Positions 52,711 through 62,206 are shown, numbered from the stretch's first letter. The stretch is DNA of 64,000 nt from Rhodococcus sp. 14-1411-2a (GCF_002259485.1 NZ_NPGA01000009.1:1-64000), one strand, 5' to 3'. Notes: generated by a model from the letters alone, not told the origin. Program-made: numbers and translations.

Positions 52711-53567
52711 TTCCCTTCGAATGAGGCTTGCCAGGACAGCAACGCCTTGGACAGCAGGCGCACCAGCTGGTCGGAAATCAACCCGAGAATCGCGTACACC
52801 GCGAGGCATACGACGATGACGTCGGTCTGAAAGAAGTCGCGGCCGGTGTTCATCAGATATCCGATGCCGGCACTCGCATTGACCTGTTCGGCGAAAACCA
52901 GAGCCAGCCAAGCGGTTCCGAGGGCATATCGCAGTCCCACCAGAGCCCCGGGCAGTGCGGCCGGGAGGATCACATGGCGAATCAACCCGATTCGCTTCAA
53001 GCCCAGGGTCTCGCCCGCCTCGATCAGCTGTGAGTCGACAGTACGAATAGCCCCGTAGATGTTGAAATACAACGGGAAGCAGACACCGAGCGCCACGAGG
53101 GCGATCTTCGGAGTCTCGTCGATACCGAACCAGATGATGAACAGCGGGATCAGGCCGACCCAGGGAATCATGCGGATCATGCCGACCGAACTGTCGAGGA
53201 GATCCTCTCCGAGCCGAAACAACCCGGCCAGCAGTGCCAGCGTCAGCGCAATCACTCCACCGATCGCGAAACCGAACAGAACCCGCTTACCCGAGGCGAT
53301 GATCGCGCCGGGCAGCTGACCGTCCGACCACAGGTCCCATCCTCTCGTCAACACGTCGAGCGGCGCGGCCAGCACATCGGGGTGCAGGACGCCGGTGACT
53401 GCGAACACGTGCCAGGCGAGCACGAGAGCGATCGGCCCCAGGGCTCGACGTACCCCACGGGGTGGGCTCCAGACGGTCCGCTTCGATCGCGGCGTGATGG
53501 CCACCAGTCCTGCGGTGGCGTCGACTGGTTCTTCGATCCGTTGGCGTCCAACTGCCAAATCGGTCAT
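52707..53567 (-). CDS. ssuC: ABC transporter permease SsuC-like
   Basis: A 286-residue membrane protein with about six helices. EAGETLGLKRIGLIRHVILPAALPG contains the EAA-loop that contacts the ATPase. The overall sequence (for example MIRMIPWVGLIPLFIIWFGI) is typical of sulfonate/taurine permeases. The ATG at 53567 was chosen as the family-length start. It lies 37 bases after the ketopantoate-reductase-like gene in the operon. Confidence 0.9.
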   Translation of the reverse strand: MTDLAVGRQRIEEPVDATAGLVAITPRSKRTVWSPPRGVRRALGPIALVLAWHVFAVTGVLHPDVLAAPLDVLTRGWDLWSDGQLPGAIIASGKRVLFGFAIGGVIALTLALLAGLFRLGEDLLDSSVGMIRMIPWVGLIPLFIIWFGIDETPKIALVALGVCFPLYFNIYGAIRTVDSQLIEAGETLGLKRIGLIRHVILPAALPGALVGLRYALGTAWLALVFAEQVNASAGIGYLMNTGRDFFQTDVIVVCLAVYAILGLISDQLVRLLSKALLSWQASFEGK

Positions 53568-53604
53568 GGTGACTCGTTTCTTCGATGGGGGTTCGGACGG
53601 AGAG

Positions 53605-54591
53605 CTATACCGGGATGGCATTCGCGTGGGGCAGAATTGCACGCAGATCGCGCGATCCCGGCTCAGCGACGGAGTTCGCCGCGACGGCAAGGGCCTCGTT
53701 GACCGGTGTCGCTATCCCGTGCAGGCGACCGAGCAGGACGATTTCTCCGTTGAGATAGTCCGTCTCCACGCTCGACCCGCGGACGACGCTCTGCCAGGTG
53801 GATCTACGAGTACTGCTGTAGCCCTCGATGTCGGCAACACCGAGTGAAGCCAGATCGAGAGCGGAGCGGCCGTAGTCGGCCACCTCGATTCCTGCAGCGG
53901 CGTAGACGGACTCCGCCTCGGACCGCACTGCGGCAGCGATCTCGGCGATGTCGGCGTCATGGACGCGAAACAGATCGACGGCATTGAGTAGATTGTCGAT
54001 CAGCTTGGCGGCCTTCCACTGCCCGATATCCGGGACGACATCGGTAGGGATATGGGCGAAGCCCAGATCGCGCGCGATCGTCTGCGCTGTCGAGTCGATC
54101 CCGCCGGGGAAGCATCCCAACCAGTTCAGCGCAACGGACGGCTCGCCCGCCGACACCACTACGCCGGGTTCGACGTGAGTTCCTGGGATCCGAATCGACG
54201 CCCCGTAGACGCGGGAGAATCGGCGCAGTGCGGTGCGCTCACTGTCGAGCCCGTTCTGAAACGTCACGATCGGAATCGTCTGCGCCACAGCATCTTCTGA
54301 ACCCTCAACCGAACGCCACGCCCATTGCGCCACCGCAGCTTCGACCTGCTGGGCCTTGACCGTGAGAAGCAGAACGTCTGCCGTGGTGACCGTTACCGCA
54401 TCCGGACCATCGACCACGCGGAGCCGAATCGTGCGTTCACCGGACGGCCGGACGTATCGCAACCCGTCGTCGGCAATCGCGCGATACGACACCCCGCGTG
54501 CAACCAGGACGTAATCGATTCCGGCCGAATCGAACTCGGCCGCCAAGGTTGCCCCGACTGCGCCGGCTCCGACGACGACGTAGCGACTCAC
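53605..54591 (-). CDS. Ketopantoate reductase (ApbA/PanE) family protein
   Basis: A 328-residue NADP-dependent reductase. VVVGAGAVGATLAAEF near the N-terminus is the Rossmann loop; TVKAQQVEAAV and the IVTFQNGLDSE segment are family motifs, and the helical C-terminal domain (KAAKLIDNLLNAVDLF) matches. In a sulfur operon it is more likely to reduce a keto-acid product than ketopantoate. The GTG start overlaps the stop of the monooxygenase gene. Confidence 0.87.
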   Translation of the reverse strand: MSRYVVVGAGAVGATLAAEFDSAGIDYVLVARGVSYRAIADDGLRYVRPSGERTIRLRVVDGPDAVTVTTADVLLLTVKAQQVEAAVAQWAWRSVEGSEDAVAQTIPIVTFQNGLDSERTALRRFSRVYGASIRIPGTHVEPGVVVSAGEPSVALNWLGCFPGGIDSTAQTIARDLGFAHIPTDVVPDIGQWKAAKLIDNLLNAVDLFRVHDADIAEIAAAVRSEAESVYAAAGIEVADYGRSALDLASLGVADIEGYSSTRRSTWQSVVRGSSVETDYLNGEIVLLGRLHGIATPVNEALAVAANSVAEPGSRDLRAILPHANAIPV

Positions 54592-55670
54592 GCTGCTTTT
54601 TCGCGTAAGGCCAGTTCTTGGCGAACCAGCGGAAGAACATACCGGCCGTAGTCGATCGCGTCGTTGAGATTGTCGTAGCCGCGAATGGAGATGAGCTCCG
54701 CACCCAGGTCCACGTAATCGAGAATCGCCGCGGCCACGGTTTCCGGAGTTCCGACCAGAGCCGTCGACGCCCCGCGCGCTCCGGTGGCGGTCGCTGTCGG
54801 CGTCCACAACGCCCGGTCGTGTACCTCACCGCGTGCGGCGATCTCCAACAGACGCTGAGATCCGACATTCTGCGGCGCGCCGGTGGAGGGCTTGGCCGCC
54901 GACCAACCACCGGACTTGTTCAGCTGCGCCAACGTCCGGTGAGCCTTTTCCCAGGCCAGCTCCTCGGTGGGCGCAATGATCGGACGGAACGTCACCCAGA
55001 TGCGGGGGCGGTCCACCCGGCCCGCGAGTGCGGCCTGCTCGAACACTGCATCCATCTGCTCCTTGGTCTCCGCCAGCGGCTCCCCCCACAAGCCGAAGAT
55101 GTCACCCAGGGCCCCACCGACTCGGTAGGCGTCGGCGGAAGATCCACCGACAGACACCGGAATGGATCCGCCCGCTGGACGGATCGAGGAATGGAAGTCC
55201 TCGAACTGGTAGTACGTACCGCTGTGATCGAAGGGTTTGTCCGACGCCCACACCTTGCGCAAGATCTCGATGTACTCCGCAGACCGCTCGTAGCGACCCG
55301 ACTTGTCCAGTCGGTCGCCTTCCCGCGCCTGCTCGGCGGTGTCGCCACCGGAAATGATGTGCACGGCCGCACGGCCGCCACTGAGCTGGTCCAACGTGGC
55401 GAGCGCCTTGGCCGCAACCGTCGGATACATGATGTTCGGACGCAGCGCGACCAGCGGTTTCACCCGCTCGGTGTGTTGGCTGACCGCGGCGGCTACGCCG
55501 AACGGATCCCACCCCGACGATCCGTAGGGAAGCAAGGTGTAGTCGAACCCGGCGTCGTCGAGGACGCGGGCGTAGCGAACCAGGAATTTGGGATCGATTC
55601 CGGTGCTCGACGTGGGGTTCAGTTCGGTGGAATCGTTGACGAAGCTGGCACTGATGAACTCGACAGGCAT
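54588..55670 (-). CDS. FMNH2-dependent luciferase-like monooxygenase (SsuD-like)
   Basis: A 360-residue LLM-class enzyme. RPNIMYPTVAAKALATLDQL with SGGRAAVHIISGG, then SGRYERSAEYIEILRKVW and PVSVGGSSADAYRVGG are signatures of the SsuD/alkanesulfonate monooxygenase group. It would cleave C-S bonds with FMNH2 and oxygen; a flavin reductase is not encoded nearby. AAAGGA precedes the ATG at 55670. It is the first gene of the ten-gene operon, and the region upstream is the operon's promoter. Confidence 0.9.
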   Translation of the reverse strand: MPVEFISASFVNDSTELNPTSSTGIDPKFLVRYARVLDDAGFDYTLLPYGSSGWDPFGVAAAVSQHTERVKPLVALRPNIMYPTVAAKALATLDQLSGGRAAVHIISGGDTAEQAREGDRLDKSGRYERSAEYIEILRKVWASDKPFDHSGTYYQFEDFHSSIRPAGGSIPVSVGGSSADAYRVGGALGDIFGLWGEPLAETKEQMDAVFEQAALAGRVDRPRIWVTFRPIIAPTEELAWEKAHRTLAQLNKSGGWSAAKPSTGAPQNVGSQRLLEIAARGEVHDRALWTPTATATGARGASTALVGTPETVAAAILDYVDLGAELISIRGYDNLNDAIDYGRYVLPLVRQELALREKAA

Positions 55671-56043
55671 CAAGAAGATCCTTTGGTGTGGCTACTCGAC
55701 GGCAGCGTGGAGCGACTGAGATGAATGGGCGCAGGCACGTACGGCCGGAGAAGAGCGATGTGATGTAGCGCAGCGCCTCTGTGGCGCTAGAGGGGTGAAG
55801 CTAGTCAGCGACAATCCGCGCCGACGAACGTCATGAAGTCCACGACGCGTCGGCGGGTGAGGGGAATCCCTACTCGTTGCATAGGCAATACTGAACGCGA
55901 CACGTCGGTGACCTGTCAAGACCCTCACGCGAATGTGTTGTGCTCAACATGATTTTAAATCGATGCCGTACGTACACCTCGGGGGTTGACTATGGCGGAG
56001 CCGGCCACAACAGTGGTGGCACTGGCCCGAGCAAGGAGAAGCT
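55671..56043. promoter_or_regulatory. Divergent promoter region of the sulfur operon and the CGNR gene
   Basis: About 370 bases. On the minus strand a TTGACA occurs (complement of 55914-55919), about 245 bases upstream of the first gene; no convincing -10 partner could be assigned. TGTTG-TGCT-CAACA at 55938-55951 is a short palindrome. The long leader could hold a sulfur-responsive element; none was recognised. Confidence 0.35.
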
Positions 56044-56637
56044 GTGAGTCGTCCGCCTGTGGTGGAGACCAAAGATCAACGAAGACTTGGTTTTCCGTTC
56101 CGATCCGGCAGTCTGGCATTGGATTTTGTCGCTACGGTCGCCAAGCGCGACATGAACGAAAGAGAACTTCTGGTCGACAGCGACGCACTGCACACCTGGA
56201 TCTTCGTCGCAGGGCTACCTCCTGCACTCGACCCGATCACCCCGGATCGACTCGAAGACGCCATTGCATTGCGTGAGGCCCTCAACCACTTGACGCGCTC
56301 CCGAGTGGACGGCTCAAGGCCGGCACCCGCCGCAATCGACACGATCAACCGTGCCGCGTCCTACGGACCTCCCCCGCTACTGCTCGCTTACGACGCAGCC
56401 AACAGTCATTTCGGTGGATCGGTCGATGTACGAAATGTGCTATCGATCGTCGCGCGCGACGCCGTCGATCTGTATTCCGGTCCGTACCGCGACCGCATTC
56501 GCCGCTGCCTCGGTCACGAGTGCTCACTGTATTTCGTCGATCGATCCCGCCAAGGAAATCGTCGCTGGTGCTCGATGGCGGCATGTGGAGAAAAGGCCAG
56601 TTCAGCAGCTTATCGAGAACGAGCTCGGCATAACTGA
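56044..56637 (+). CDS. CGNR zinc-finger (ABATE domain) putative regulator
   Basis: A 197-residue protein. The first 130 residues fit the ABATE domain (GSLALDFVATV, then LREALNHLTRSRVDG). The C-terminal zinc finger has the CGNR form: RRCLGHECSLYFVDRSRQGN, then WCSMAACGEKASS, four Cys expected to hold zinc. Such proteins are presumed transcription factors. The GTG start is divergent from the sulfur operon, so it may regulate it. In this copy the canonical CGNR reads CGEK. Confidence 0.83.
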   Translation: MSRPPVVETKDQRRLGFPFRSGSLALDFVATVAKRDMNERELLVDSDALHTWIFVAGLPPALDPITPDRLEDAIALREALNHLTRSRVDGSRPAPAAIDTINRAASYGPPPLLLAYDAANSHFGGSVDVRNVLSIVARDAVDLYSGPYRDRIRRCLGHECSLYFVDRSRQGNRRWCSMAACGEKASSAAYRERARHN

Positions 56638-56655
56638 CTAATTCGTACCAGGAGC

Positions 56656-56874
56656 TCAGAAGTAGCAATCAAACAGATCGACGACGTGTTGGCGGTGCCA
56701 CCAGATCCGGTCAGGCAATCGCCAGAACGATACATGACCGTATCTGCGCGAGGCTGTGTTCCGCAACCGTTTCGGGTCTATCGACCACACGAATTTGGAC
56801 GCTTTGCCGTCGATAAGGTCGCCCACGCGTTCGATCACCGGACCGACATACGCGAACTTCCTGAGAAGTCGCAT
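56656..56874 (-). CDS. Possible small protein (72 aa) with upstream palindrome
   Basis: A 72-residue frame (MRLLRKFAYVGPVIERVGDL, then FVWSIDPKRLRN and ending IWWHRQHVVDLFDCYF). It is basic and rich in aromatic residues. No domain or strong ribosome binding site was recognised. A perfect nine-base-arm palindrome sits about 30 bases upstream, which supports a transcribed gene. It converges on the CGNR gene. Confidence 0.35.
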   Translation of the reverse strand: MRLLRKFAYVGPVIERVGDLIDGKASKFVWSIDPKRLRNTASRRYGHVSFWRLPDRIWWHRQHVVDLFDCYF

Positions 56875-56902
56875 CGCGAATCCACGGGGGGGTTGTGTAC
56901 AG

Positions 56903-56924
56903 GTACCAGAACGAATTCTGGTAC
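56903..56924. promoter_or_regulatory. Perfect palindrome, operator-like
   Basis: GTACCAGAA-CGAA-TTCTGGTAC is a perfect inverted repeat with nine-base arms. It lies upstream of the small minus-strand frame. The form suits a dimeric repressor. No regulator can be assigned. Confidence 0.5.
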
Positions 56925-57321
56925 ATGGGCTAGCAGTAGAGTGCTACATCTACTTTCCCACAACACTTTTCGTTCCGCGGCCTGTCACTCGTCGATCGAT
57001 CCAACGGCCACGACCAACATTTTGTGCTGTCGATCTTTCGACTCAGTTTGCTCAAACGAACAACTGTCAGTCCGTAAGAGCCGTAATCAGCAAGACCTCT
57101 TGTCCGCCACGCAGTCGCGTATCTGTCAAACTTCGCAACCTGCACGCTCGTCCCACCGGAATGTAACGCGTCCATCGCGAGAGCAATCTTCGTTTACCTC
57201 GTCGCTGCCCGTGGGGTTAGCCGCCTGATTCCAAAGTGCCCTTCTGCGGACCGGGCCAGGTTCAAAGCATTGATTCTGGCTCGGTGTCGCTGATGGCGAC
57301 GGAAGGTGCGGATAGGCGGTC

Positions 57322-60300
57322 TCAAATACGTGGTCCGCGGATTGGTCCGGATCGGCGGGCCTGTTGTTGGCGCAGTTGTTCGCGGCGTTCGGCTTTACGT
57401 TGCTCGGCGAGGCGGCGTTGTTCCGTCGCGCGTTGCTCTGCAGCCTCTCGTCGCGCCCGGTCCGTGTCGACGGTCGGATCGGGCGTCGCGGATTGCGGGG
57501 TCGGTGCCGACTGCTGTCCGGGGCCTGCGTGTGCGGGCACCTGAGCGGGCGCGGTGACTGTCTTGATGCGGGCGTTGACCTGATCCCACGCGCGGGCCGC
57601 TTCTCCGTGTTCGGGTCGGTCGCCGATGAGCGTGCGATCGGTGTCGATGCCGAATTGTTCTCGGTAGGCCCCGACTTGGCCGGCAGTGACCTGCCAGCGC
57701 AGTCGGGCACCGCCGGAGTCGGGAACCTCGCCGAGGTGGCGGGTCCAGGCGGGTTGTTCGTCGACGGCGTTCTGTCCGAGCTCGCGGGTGCGTTCGGCGA
57801 TCTCGGTGTATCGGCGTCGGCTCCAGGCGACGAGTTCGGGGTCGATACCCTCGCGGTCCTGCATCGGCGGCAGCACCCAACTCGGGGCACTGTGGTCGCG
57901 TGCTTCTCGGCCGAGGGGCCAGCGTCGTTCGGAGTCGTCGAGCAGATCCGCTGCACTCGGGTCGGCGTCGGTGACACCGCGGCGCAGTTCCACGATCGCG
58001 GCGTGGGGGTCTTTGCCGGCGCGTTCAGCATTGCGCAAATGGGCGGCGAGGTCTGGCCACGCCCCATCGTCGCCGAGGATCGTCTCGGCGTGCTCACCGA
58101 ACTGTGTCCGCAGCGTCGGTTCGATGCTCTGCGCCCACGCGTGCATCTCGTCCGCGCCGTTCTCGATGTGCTTTTCGAGTCGCCAGTGCATCACGGCGGA
58201 GACGGAGTCGGCGCTGGCGAGTTCGCGCTCCGAGCGGGCGGCGGCCAATGTGGGGGCGGCGTCGAGGCCGAGCTGCTCGGCGCGGCGGTACTGGTGGACG
58301 AAGGTGTCCCATTCGGCTTCGCCGATCATCGTGTTCGCCAGCTCCGGACCCATGTTCTCGCGCACGATCGCTTCGATGCGGTGCGCGTCGATAAGTTCGC
58401 CCGCGTACTCGTATCCGCCGACGTTGTAGCCGAGTTTGCGGTGTGCGACGGCGGCGTCGCGTTGCTGTTCGGTCGCCGAGACGTCCGAGCCGTCGCGGCC
58501 GATGATGGTCCGCACGACTTCGTCGGCGATCTTCTTGTCCGGATGCACGTGGATCAGGTGCGGGTCTACGATCCGGTCGATGGGCACGTACAGCTGGTTT
58601 CCGTCGCGGCCGCGGGTAAGGGCGACGTAGAGGGCCTGTCGGTTCATGGTGTCGTCGACGAGGACGTGGACCTGGTCGACGGTCATGCCTTGGGAGCGGT
58701 GGATGGTGGCGGCGTAACCGAGCTCGCAGTGCTCTTTGACGTACTCGGCCGGCAACCGGATGCGCCCGCCGTGTTCGAGGTGGCGCACGGTCAGCGAGCC
58801 GTCGCGGTGCGCGGTCTTGACCGTCCACAGGTCGCCGTTGCGGACCCGTTCCCCACGTGTGCCGGTGACGCGCAGGCTGGTGTCGTTGCGGCGGGTGACG
58901 ATGCGGTCCCCTGCGCTGGCGCGCAGTCCATCGGAGAGGTCGTTGCCGCCCTTCTTGACCAGCCCCTTGGCGAGTCGTTCGGTGCGGGCCCGATCGTTGA
59001 GGTCGCGGACGGCGTGGTTGGTGCTGGCGATCATCAGCGACGTCGTCTCGGTGTCCGAGGTCTGCGCCCACGCAGTGAAGACCTTTTCGGCGAGGTCGTC
59101 GGCCATACCGTGCTGCACGCGGTCTTTCGCGGCGTACCAGGCCGCGACAGAGGTATCACCGTCACGCAGACGCAGCGAGATCTCGGCCTCTTCATTGTCG
59201 CGGAAGCGGTGGACGAAGACCAGTTCCGGTGCCGCGCTCGATCGAGCGACCAGCCTCAGTGCACCCCCGGTGTCGACGGCGGCGAGCTGCTGCGGGTCGC
59301 CGAGTAGTCGGACCACTGCGCTGTGCTCGGCGGCGATGTAGGTCAGCCGGTCCAGATCGTGGGTGGAGGCCATGCCTGCTTCGTCGACGAGGATCATCGC
59401 CCCCGGGGTGATGCCGGTGTCGAGTTCGTTCTCGTAGCGGGTGAGGACGTCGGCGATGGTGCGGCCGGTGACACCGAGTTCGTCGCCCAGGACGCCGGCG
59501 GCTTTCGCGGACGGTCCGAGGGCGATCACGTCGTATCCGGTACTGCGCCACGCGTCGACGACCACGCGCATGGCGGTGGTCTTGCCGGTGCCGGCCGGAC
59601 CGACACCGGCAGCCAGCAGGGCACCGGAGAACAGGAAGTGCTCGACGAGTGCTTTCTTGTCCGCGCCGAGATCCCAGCCTTTGCGTTGGGTGTGCGCGGC
59701 GAGGGCGGCGGTGTAGGCGTGGGCAGGTGCCATGACCGCGGTCGGGGTGTGGGCGGCACCGACGAGGCGGTGTTCGGCGGCGAGGATCGCTGCGCTGGTG
59801 TAGGTCTCGTTGCCGTGCACGGTCAGGATCGACGCACCGTCGCTGCGCTGCAACGCTGCCGGGGTCGCGTCGACCTGCCGGGTCAACCGGATCGACTCCC
59901 CGCCGAGCGCGGCTTCGGCGACCTTCTCGGCGACCGCGTCACGCTCGGCGGCGGTGGTGAACACCAGTGGCCGTAGTTGTCGTTGGACTTCGGCTTGGAT
60001 GTGCCAGCGGTTCCAGCTCGAGCGTTGCTGTGCGATGCGTGCGACAGCGGTGCGGGCGATTTCGCGGTCGTCGATCGCGGCGGCGTCGGTGACGGTGATC
60101 GTGTTCCCGGTGCTCGTTTTCAAGGCTGAGTTCAGGGCGCGGCGGCCGACGACGTCGAGTGCGCGTTCGCGCCATTCAGCGCGTTGGGCACCAAGTGATT
60201 TCGGGGATGCTTTCTGGTTGCGGGTTTCCAGGGTCGCTTGGTCGGCGAGGCGCATCTGCATCGCGGTCGAGGGGTCTTTGCCGTGGGTCTTGCGGTAGTC

Positions 60301-61362
60301 GGAGACGAGCTTTTCCAGGCGTGACTCGATGGCGTCGCGGCGGGAGAACTCGCTGAGCAGTGCGGCGGGGATGCCCTCGATTTCGCGGACTGCGCGTTTG
60401 TTGATTCCGGTGCCGGGTCGGTCGGCGAACACGGTGCCGAGCTCGCGGGTGACGTACTCCTCGATGAGGGTGTTGTAGCGTTCGGATGCGGCGACGGCGA
60501 GCTTGTGCAGCACGCGCCCGTCGAGGCTGCGCCATTTGCCGTCGATGCCTTGCACTTTGGTGGAGATCGCGACGTGGGTGTGCAGGTTCGGGTCACCGTT
60601 GCGGTTGTCGCGGTGATCGAACCGGGTGTACATCAGGCCGGTCGATTCGATCTGTCCGACACCCGCTTTGCCGACGCGGGTGTAGGAGGCGTTGTCCTCG
60701 ACCCAGCCGATGGCATCGCTCACCGCGGCGCTGTGTGCACGCTCGACCGCGACACGGGTGTCGTCGTCGCCTAGACCCCAGAGAACGGACACAGATTTCT
60801 GTGGAGTGAACACGCAGTCGTAGCCGGCGACGGGTTGGCGTTCGCGGCGTTGCTGCGAGGCGATGTAGCGGACGAGCTCTGCTTCGCTGGCCGGTGATCG
60901 GCCGACTTCGCGGTGGAACTCGTCGGCTCCGACGCGGTAGCGGATCTGCTGGCACTGCTCCGCGGTGAGCGGCCCTCCGCCGGCGGCGCGGTCGTTGTCG
61001 ATCTCGGCGCGGATGCGCTTCATCAGCGGCACTTCGTTGCGGAAGCTCGCGAACTTACGGCCGAGCCGCACGCTCTCGATCGCCGCATTCGCCTTCGTAC
61101 CGTCCAGGATGGCGGCGTCGATCAACGCCTGGGCTTCGGGGTGCAGTCCTTCGCCGAACAGGGCTTTCATCTGGTCCTCGCGGACGTACCCGGATACGCC
61201 GAGTTCGGCCGATGCCCGCCCTCCCCAGATGCCCGCTTCGGTGCCTTCGGCGTAGTAGTCGGTGAGGTCTTGGCCGCGTTCGAGGCGAATGTCGGCGCTG
61301 GCGACCTCGCGGGTGAGGTAGGTGTAGCCGTCGCCCGCGTGCAGCGCATGAACAGTCATCAT
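57322..61362 (-). CDS. MobF-family conjugative relaxase-helicase (TraA/TrwC type)
   Basis: A 1346-residue relaxase. The start MMTVHALHAGDGYTYLT is the actinobacterial MobF N-terminus; Tyr36/Tyr37 (DLTDYYAEG) are the candidate catalytic tyrosines, and His250, His261 and His263 (DHRDNRNGDP-NLHTHVA) the metal-binding triad. GVGPAGTGKTTA near the middle is Walker A of the RecD-like helicase, with AMILVDEAGM as motif II and YAATIHRSQGMTVD and YVALTRGRDGN as later motifs. The C-terminus is Arg/Gln-rich. It nicks oriT, stays attached to the strand and unwinds the DNA for the coupling protein at 43195-45042. The ATG at 61362 was chosen by family N-terminus. Confidence 0.93.
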   Translation of the reverse strand: MMTVHALHAGDGYTYLTREVASADIRLERGQDLTDYYAEGTEAGIWGGRASAELGVSGYVREDQMKALFGEGLHPEAQALIDAAILDGTKANAAIESVRLGRKFASFRNEVPLMKRIRAEIDNDRAAGGGPLTAEQCQQIRYRVGADEFHREVGRSPASEAELVRYIASQQRRERQPVAGYDCVFTPQKSVSVLWGLGDDDTRVAVERAHSAAVSDAIGWVEDNASYTRVGKAGVGQIESTGLMYTRFDHRDNRNGDPNLHTHVAISTKVQGIDGKWRSLDGRVLHKLAVAASERYNTLIEEYVTRELGTVFADRPGTGINKRAVREIEGIPAALLSEFSRRDAIESRLEKLVSDYRKTHGKDPSTAMQMRLADQATLETRNQKASPKSLGAQRAEWRERALDVVGRRALNSALKTSTGNTITVTDAAAIDDREIARTAVARIAQQRSSWNRWHIQAEVQRQLRPLVFTTAAERDAVAEKVAEAALGGESIRLTRQVDATPAALQRSDGASILTVHGNETYTSAAILAAEHRLVGAAHTPTAVMAPAHAYTAALAAHTQRKGWDLGADKKALVEHFLFSGALLAAGVGPAGTGKTTAMRVVVDAWRSTGYDVIALGPSAKAAGVLGDELGVTGRTIADVLTRYENELDTGITPGAMILVDEAGMASTHDLDRLTYIAAEHSAVVRLLGDPQQLAAVDTGGALRLVARSSAAPELVFVHRFRDNEEAEISLRLRDGDTSVAAWYAAKDRVQHGMADDLAEKVFTAWAQTSDTETTSLMIASTNHAVRDLNDRARTERLAKGLVKKGGNDLSDGLRASAGDRIVTRRNDTSLRVTGTRGERVRNGDLWTVKTAHRDGSLTVRHLEHGGRIRLPAEYVKEHCELGYAATIHRSQGMTVDQVHVLVDDTMNRQALYVALTRGRDGNQLYVPIDRIVDPHLIHVHPDKKIADEVVRTIIGRDGSDVSATEQQRDAAVAHRKLGYNVGGYEYAGELIDAHRIEAIVRENMGPELANTMIGEAEWDTFVHQYRRAEQLGLDAAPTLAAARSERELASADSVSAVMHWRLEKHIENGADEMHAWAQSIEPTLRTQFGEHAETILGDDGAWPDLAAHLRNAERAGKDPHAAIVELRRGVTDADPSAADLLDDSERRWPLGREARDHSAPSWVLPPMQDREGIDPELVAWSRRRYTEIAERTRELGQNAVDEQPAWTRHLGEVPDSGGARLRWQVTAGQVGAYREQFGIDTDRTLIGDRPEHGEAARAWDQVNARIKTVTAPAQVPAHAGPGQQSAPTPQSATPDPTVDTDRARREAAEQRATEQRRLAEQRKAERREQLRQQQARRSGPIRGPRI

Positions 61363-61690
61363 CGCGGGCACAGCCGCCGACGAGGCGGTGTGCGACGAGA
61401 TCTCACGGGCCGATCTCGCTCGCATTCTGCTTCTAAATCGCGCGGCACAGTCGCGATAGTACGCAGATTCCGCCCATGGACACTAATAGTGCAAGAGGTG
61501 TGTGGCGTTTGGTTTTTCATTTCGCGAAGCGATACAGGGAATCTAAAGTCGATAGTATCTAGATTTCGGACGAATTAGAACGTGCATGGACGATGAGGGA
61601 CGAAAGTTGTAGCAGGACAGATCAATCAGGGCGACCGTGGGTGCGTATGACCCTTTCGCCGGCCAGCATGTTGGCGGTAGCCTGTCCAAC
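61363..61690. promoter_or_regulatory. Candidate oriT and divergent promoter region
   Basis: About 330 bases between the divergent relaxase and accessory-protein genes, AT-rich from 61430 to 61620. It contains the self-complementary TTCGCGAA (61521-61528) and an AATCTA/TAGATT inverted pair (61540-61545 and 61560-61565). MobF nic sites usually lie next to the relaxase gene, so this is the best oriT candidate, but no known nic sequence was recognised. Confidence 0.35.
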
Positions 61691-62206
61691 ATGACTCCCT
61701 CGAACGGTGGACCGGTCAGCGCTCGGGAACGGGCTCGGAGAGCGAATGCGCAGCGACTGTCGGACGCGCAGATGCACTTGAAGAATCAGGAGCAGGATTT
61801 GGTTTCGTATTTCGATGCCACCCGCGACGAACAAAAAATCAACGACGATGTGACCACGAGGATCGAGCGGTTGCGGCGGGACGCGGAAACCAAACTCGAC
61901 GCGGCGCATGAGAGACGCGCAAGGGCACTCGCAGAGCTCAAGAAACGGGGTGAGACATACGCCAGCATCGCTGCGCTGGTGGATCTTTCGGTGCCGGAAG
62001 CGACGCGATTGGTCAAATCGACGAAGTCGGCACGTTCGACCGCCAGGCCCGATATCGGTTCGGCTGCAGAGAATGACGCGGGTGACGCGAGTAGCACAGA
62101 AGAACATTTGGAGAGCCCTGGGGATTCCGCATTAACTTCATCTGCAGACCCTTCGACAGAAGGAGACGCAGGCGCGGATGGAGAGGGCGCGCGCAGCATC
62201 GCCTGA
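61691..62206 (+). CDS. Coiled-coil accessory protein next to the relaxase
   Basis: A 171-residue protein. Residues 8-95 are strongly charged and helical (RERARRANAQRLSDAQMHLK, then RIERLRRDAETKLDAAHERR), a coiled coil. A short HTH-like segment follows (KKRGETYASIAALVDLSVPE-ATRLVKSTK), and the tail is acidic and disordered. This suits a DNA-binding relaxosome accessory protein. TAGCCT sits seven bases before the ATG, as in leaderless actinobacterial genes; an upstream in-frame GTG at 61637 is the alternative. It is divergent from the relaxase gene. Confidence 0.75.
   Translation: MTPSNGGPVSARERARRANAQRLSDAQMHLKNQEQDLVSYFDATRDEQKINDDVTTRIERLRRDAETKLDAAHERRARALAELKKRGETYASIAALVDLSVPEATRLVKSTKSARSTARPDIGSAAENDAGDASSTEEHLESPGDSALTSSADPSTEGDAGADGEGARSIA

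Larger units (their letters stand above)
56638..57321. other. Region between CGNR gene and relaxase, mostly non-coding
   Basis: About 680 bases. A small minus-strand frame (56656-56874) and a palindrome (56903-56924) are listed separately. The stretch 56930-57321 has no supported gene. Base composition is lower in GC than the neighbouring operons, which fits a boundary or recently acquired DNA. Confidence 0.4.

Noticed and set aside
55671-56043. SAM riboswitch or Cys-rich leader peptide upstream of the sulfur operon
   Set aside because: No conserved riboswitch core was recognised, and the small frames here lack a run of Cys codons.
57364-59307. Open frame of more than 600 codons on the plus strand opposite the relaxase
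   Set aside because: It is an antisense shadow of a GC-rich gene. The minus-strand frame carries all relaxase and helicase motifs, while the plus-strand translation is low-complexity Val/Gly/Asp/Arg with no domain.
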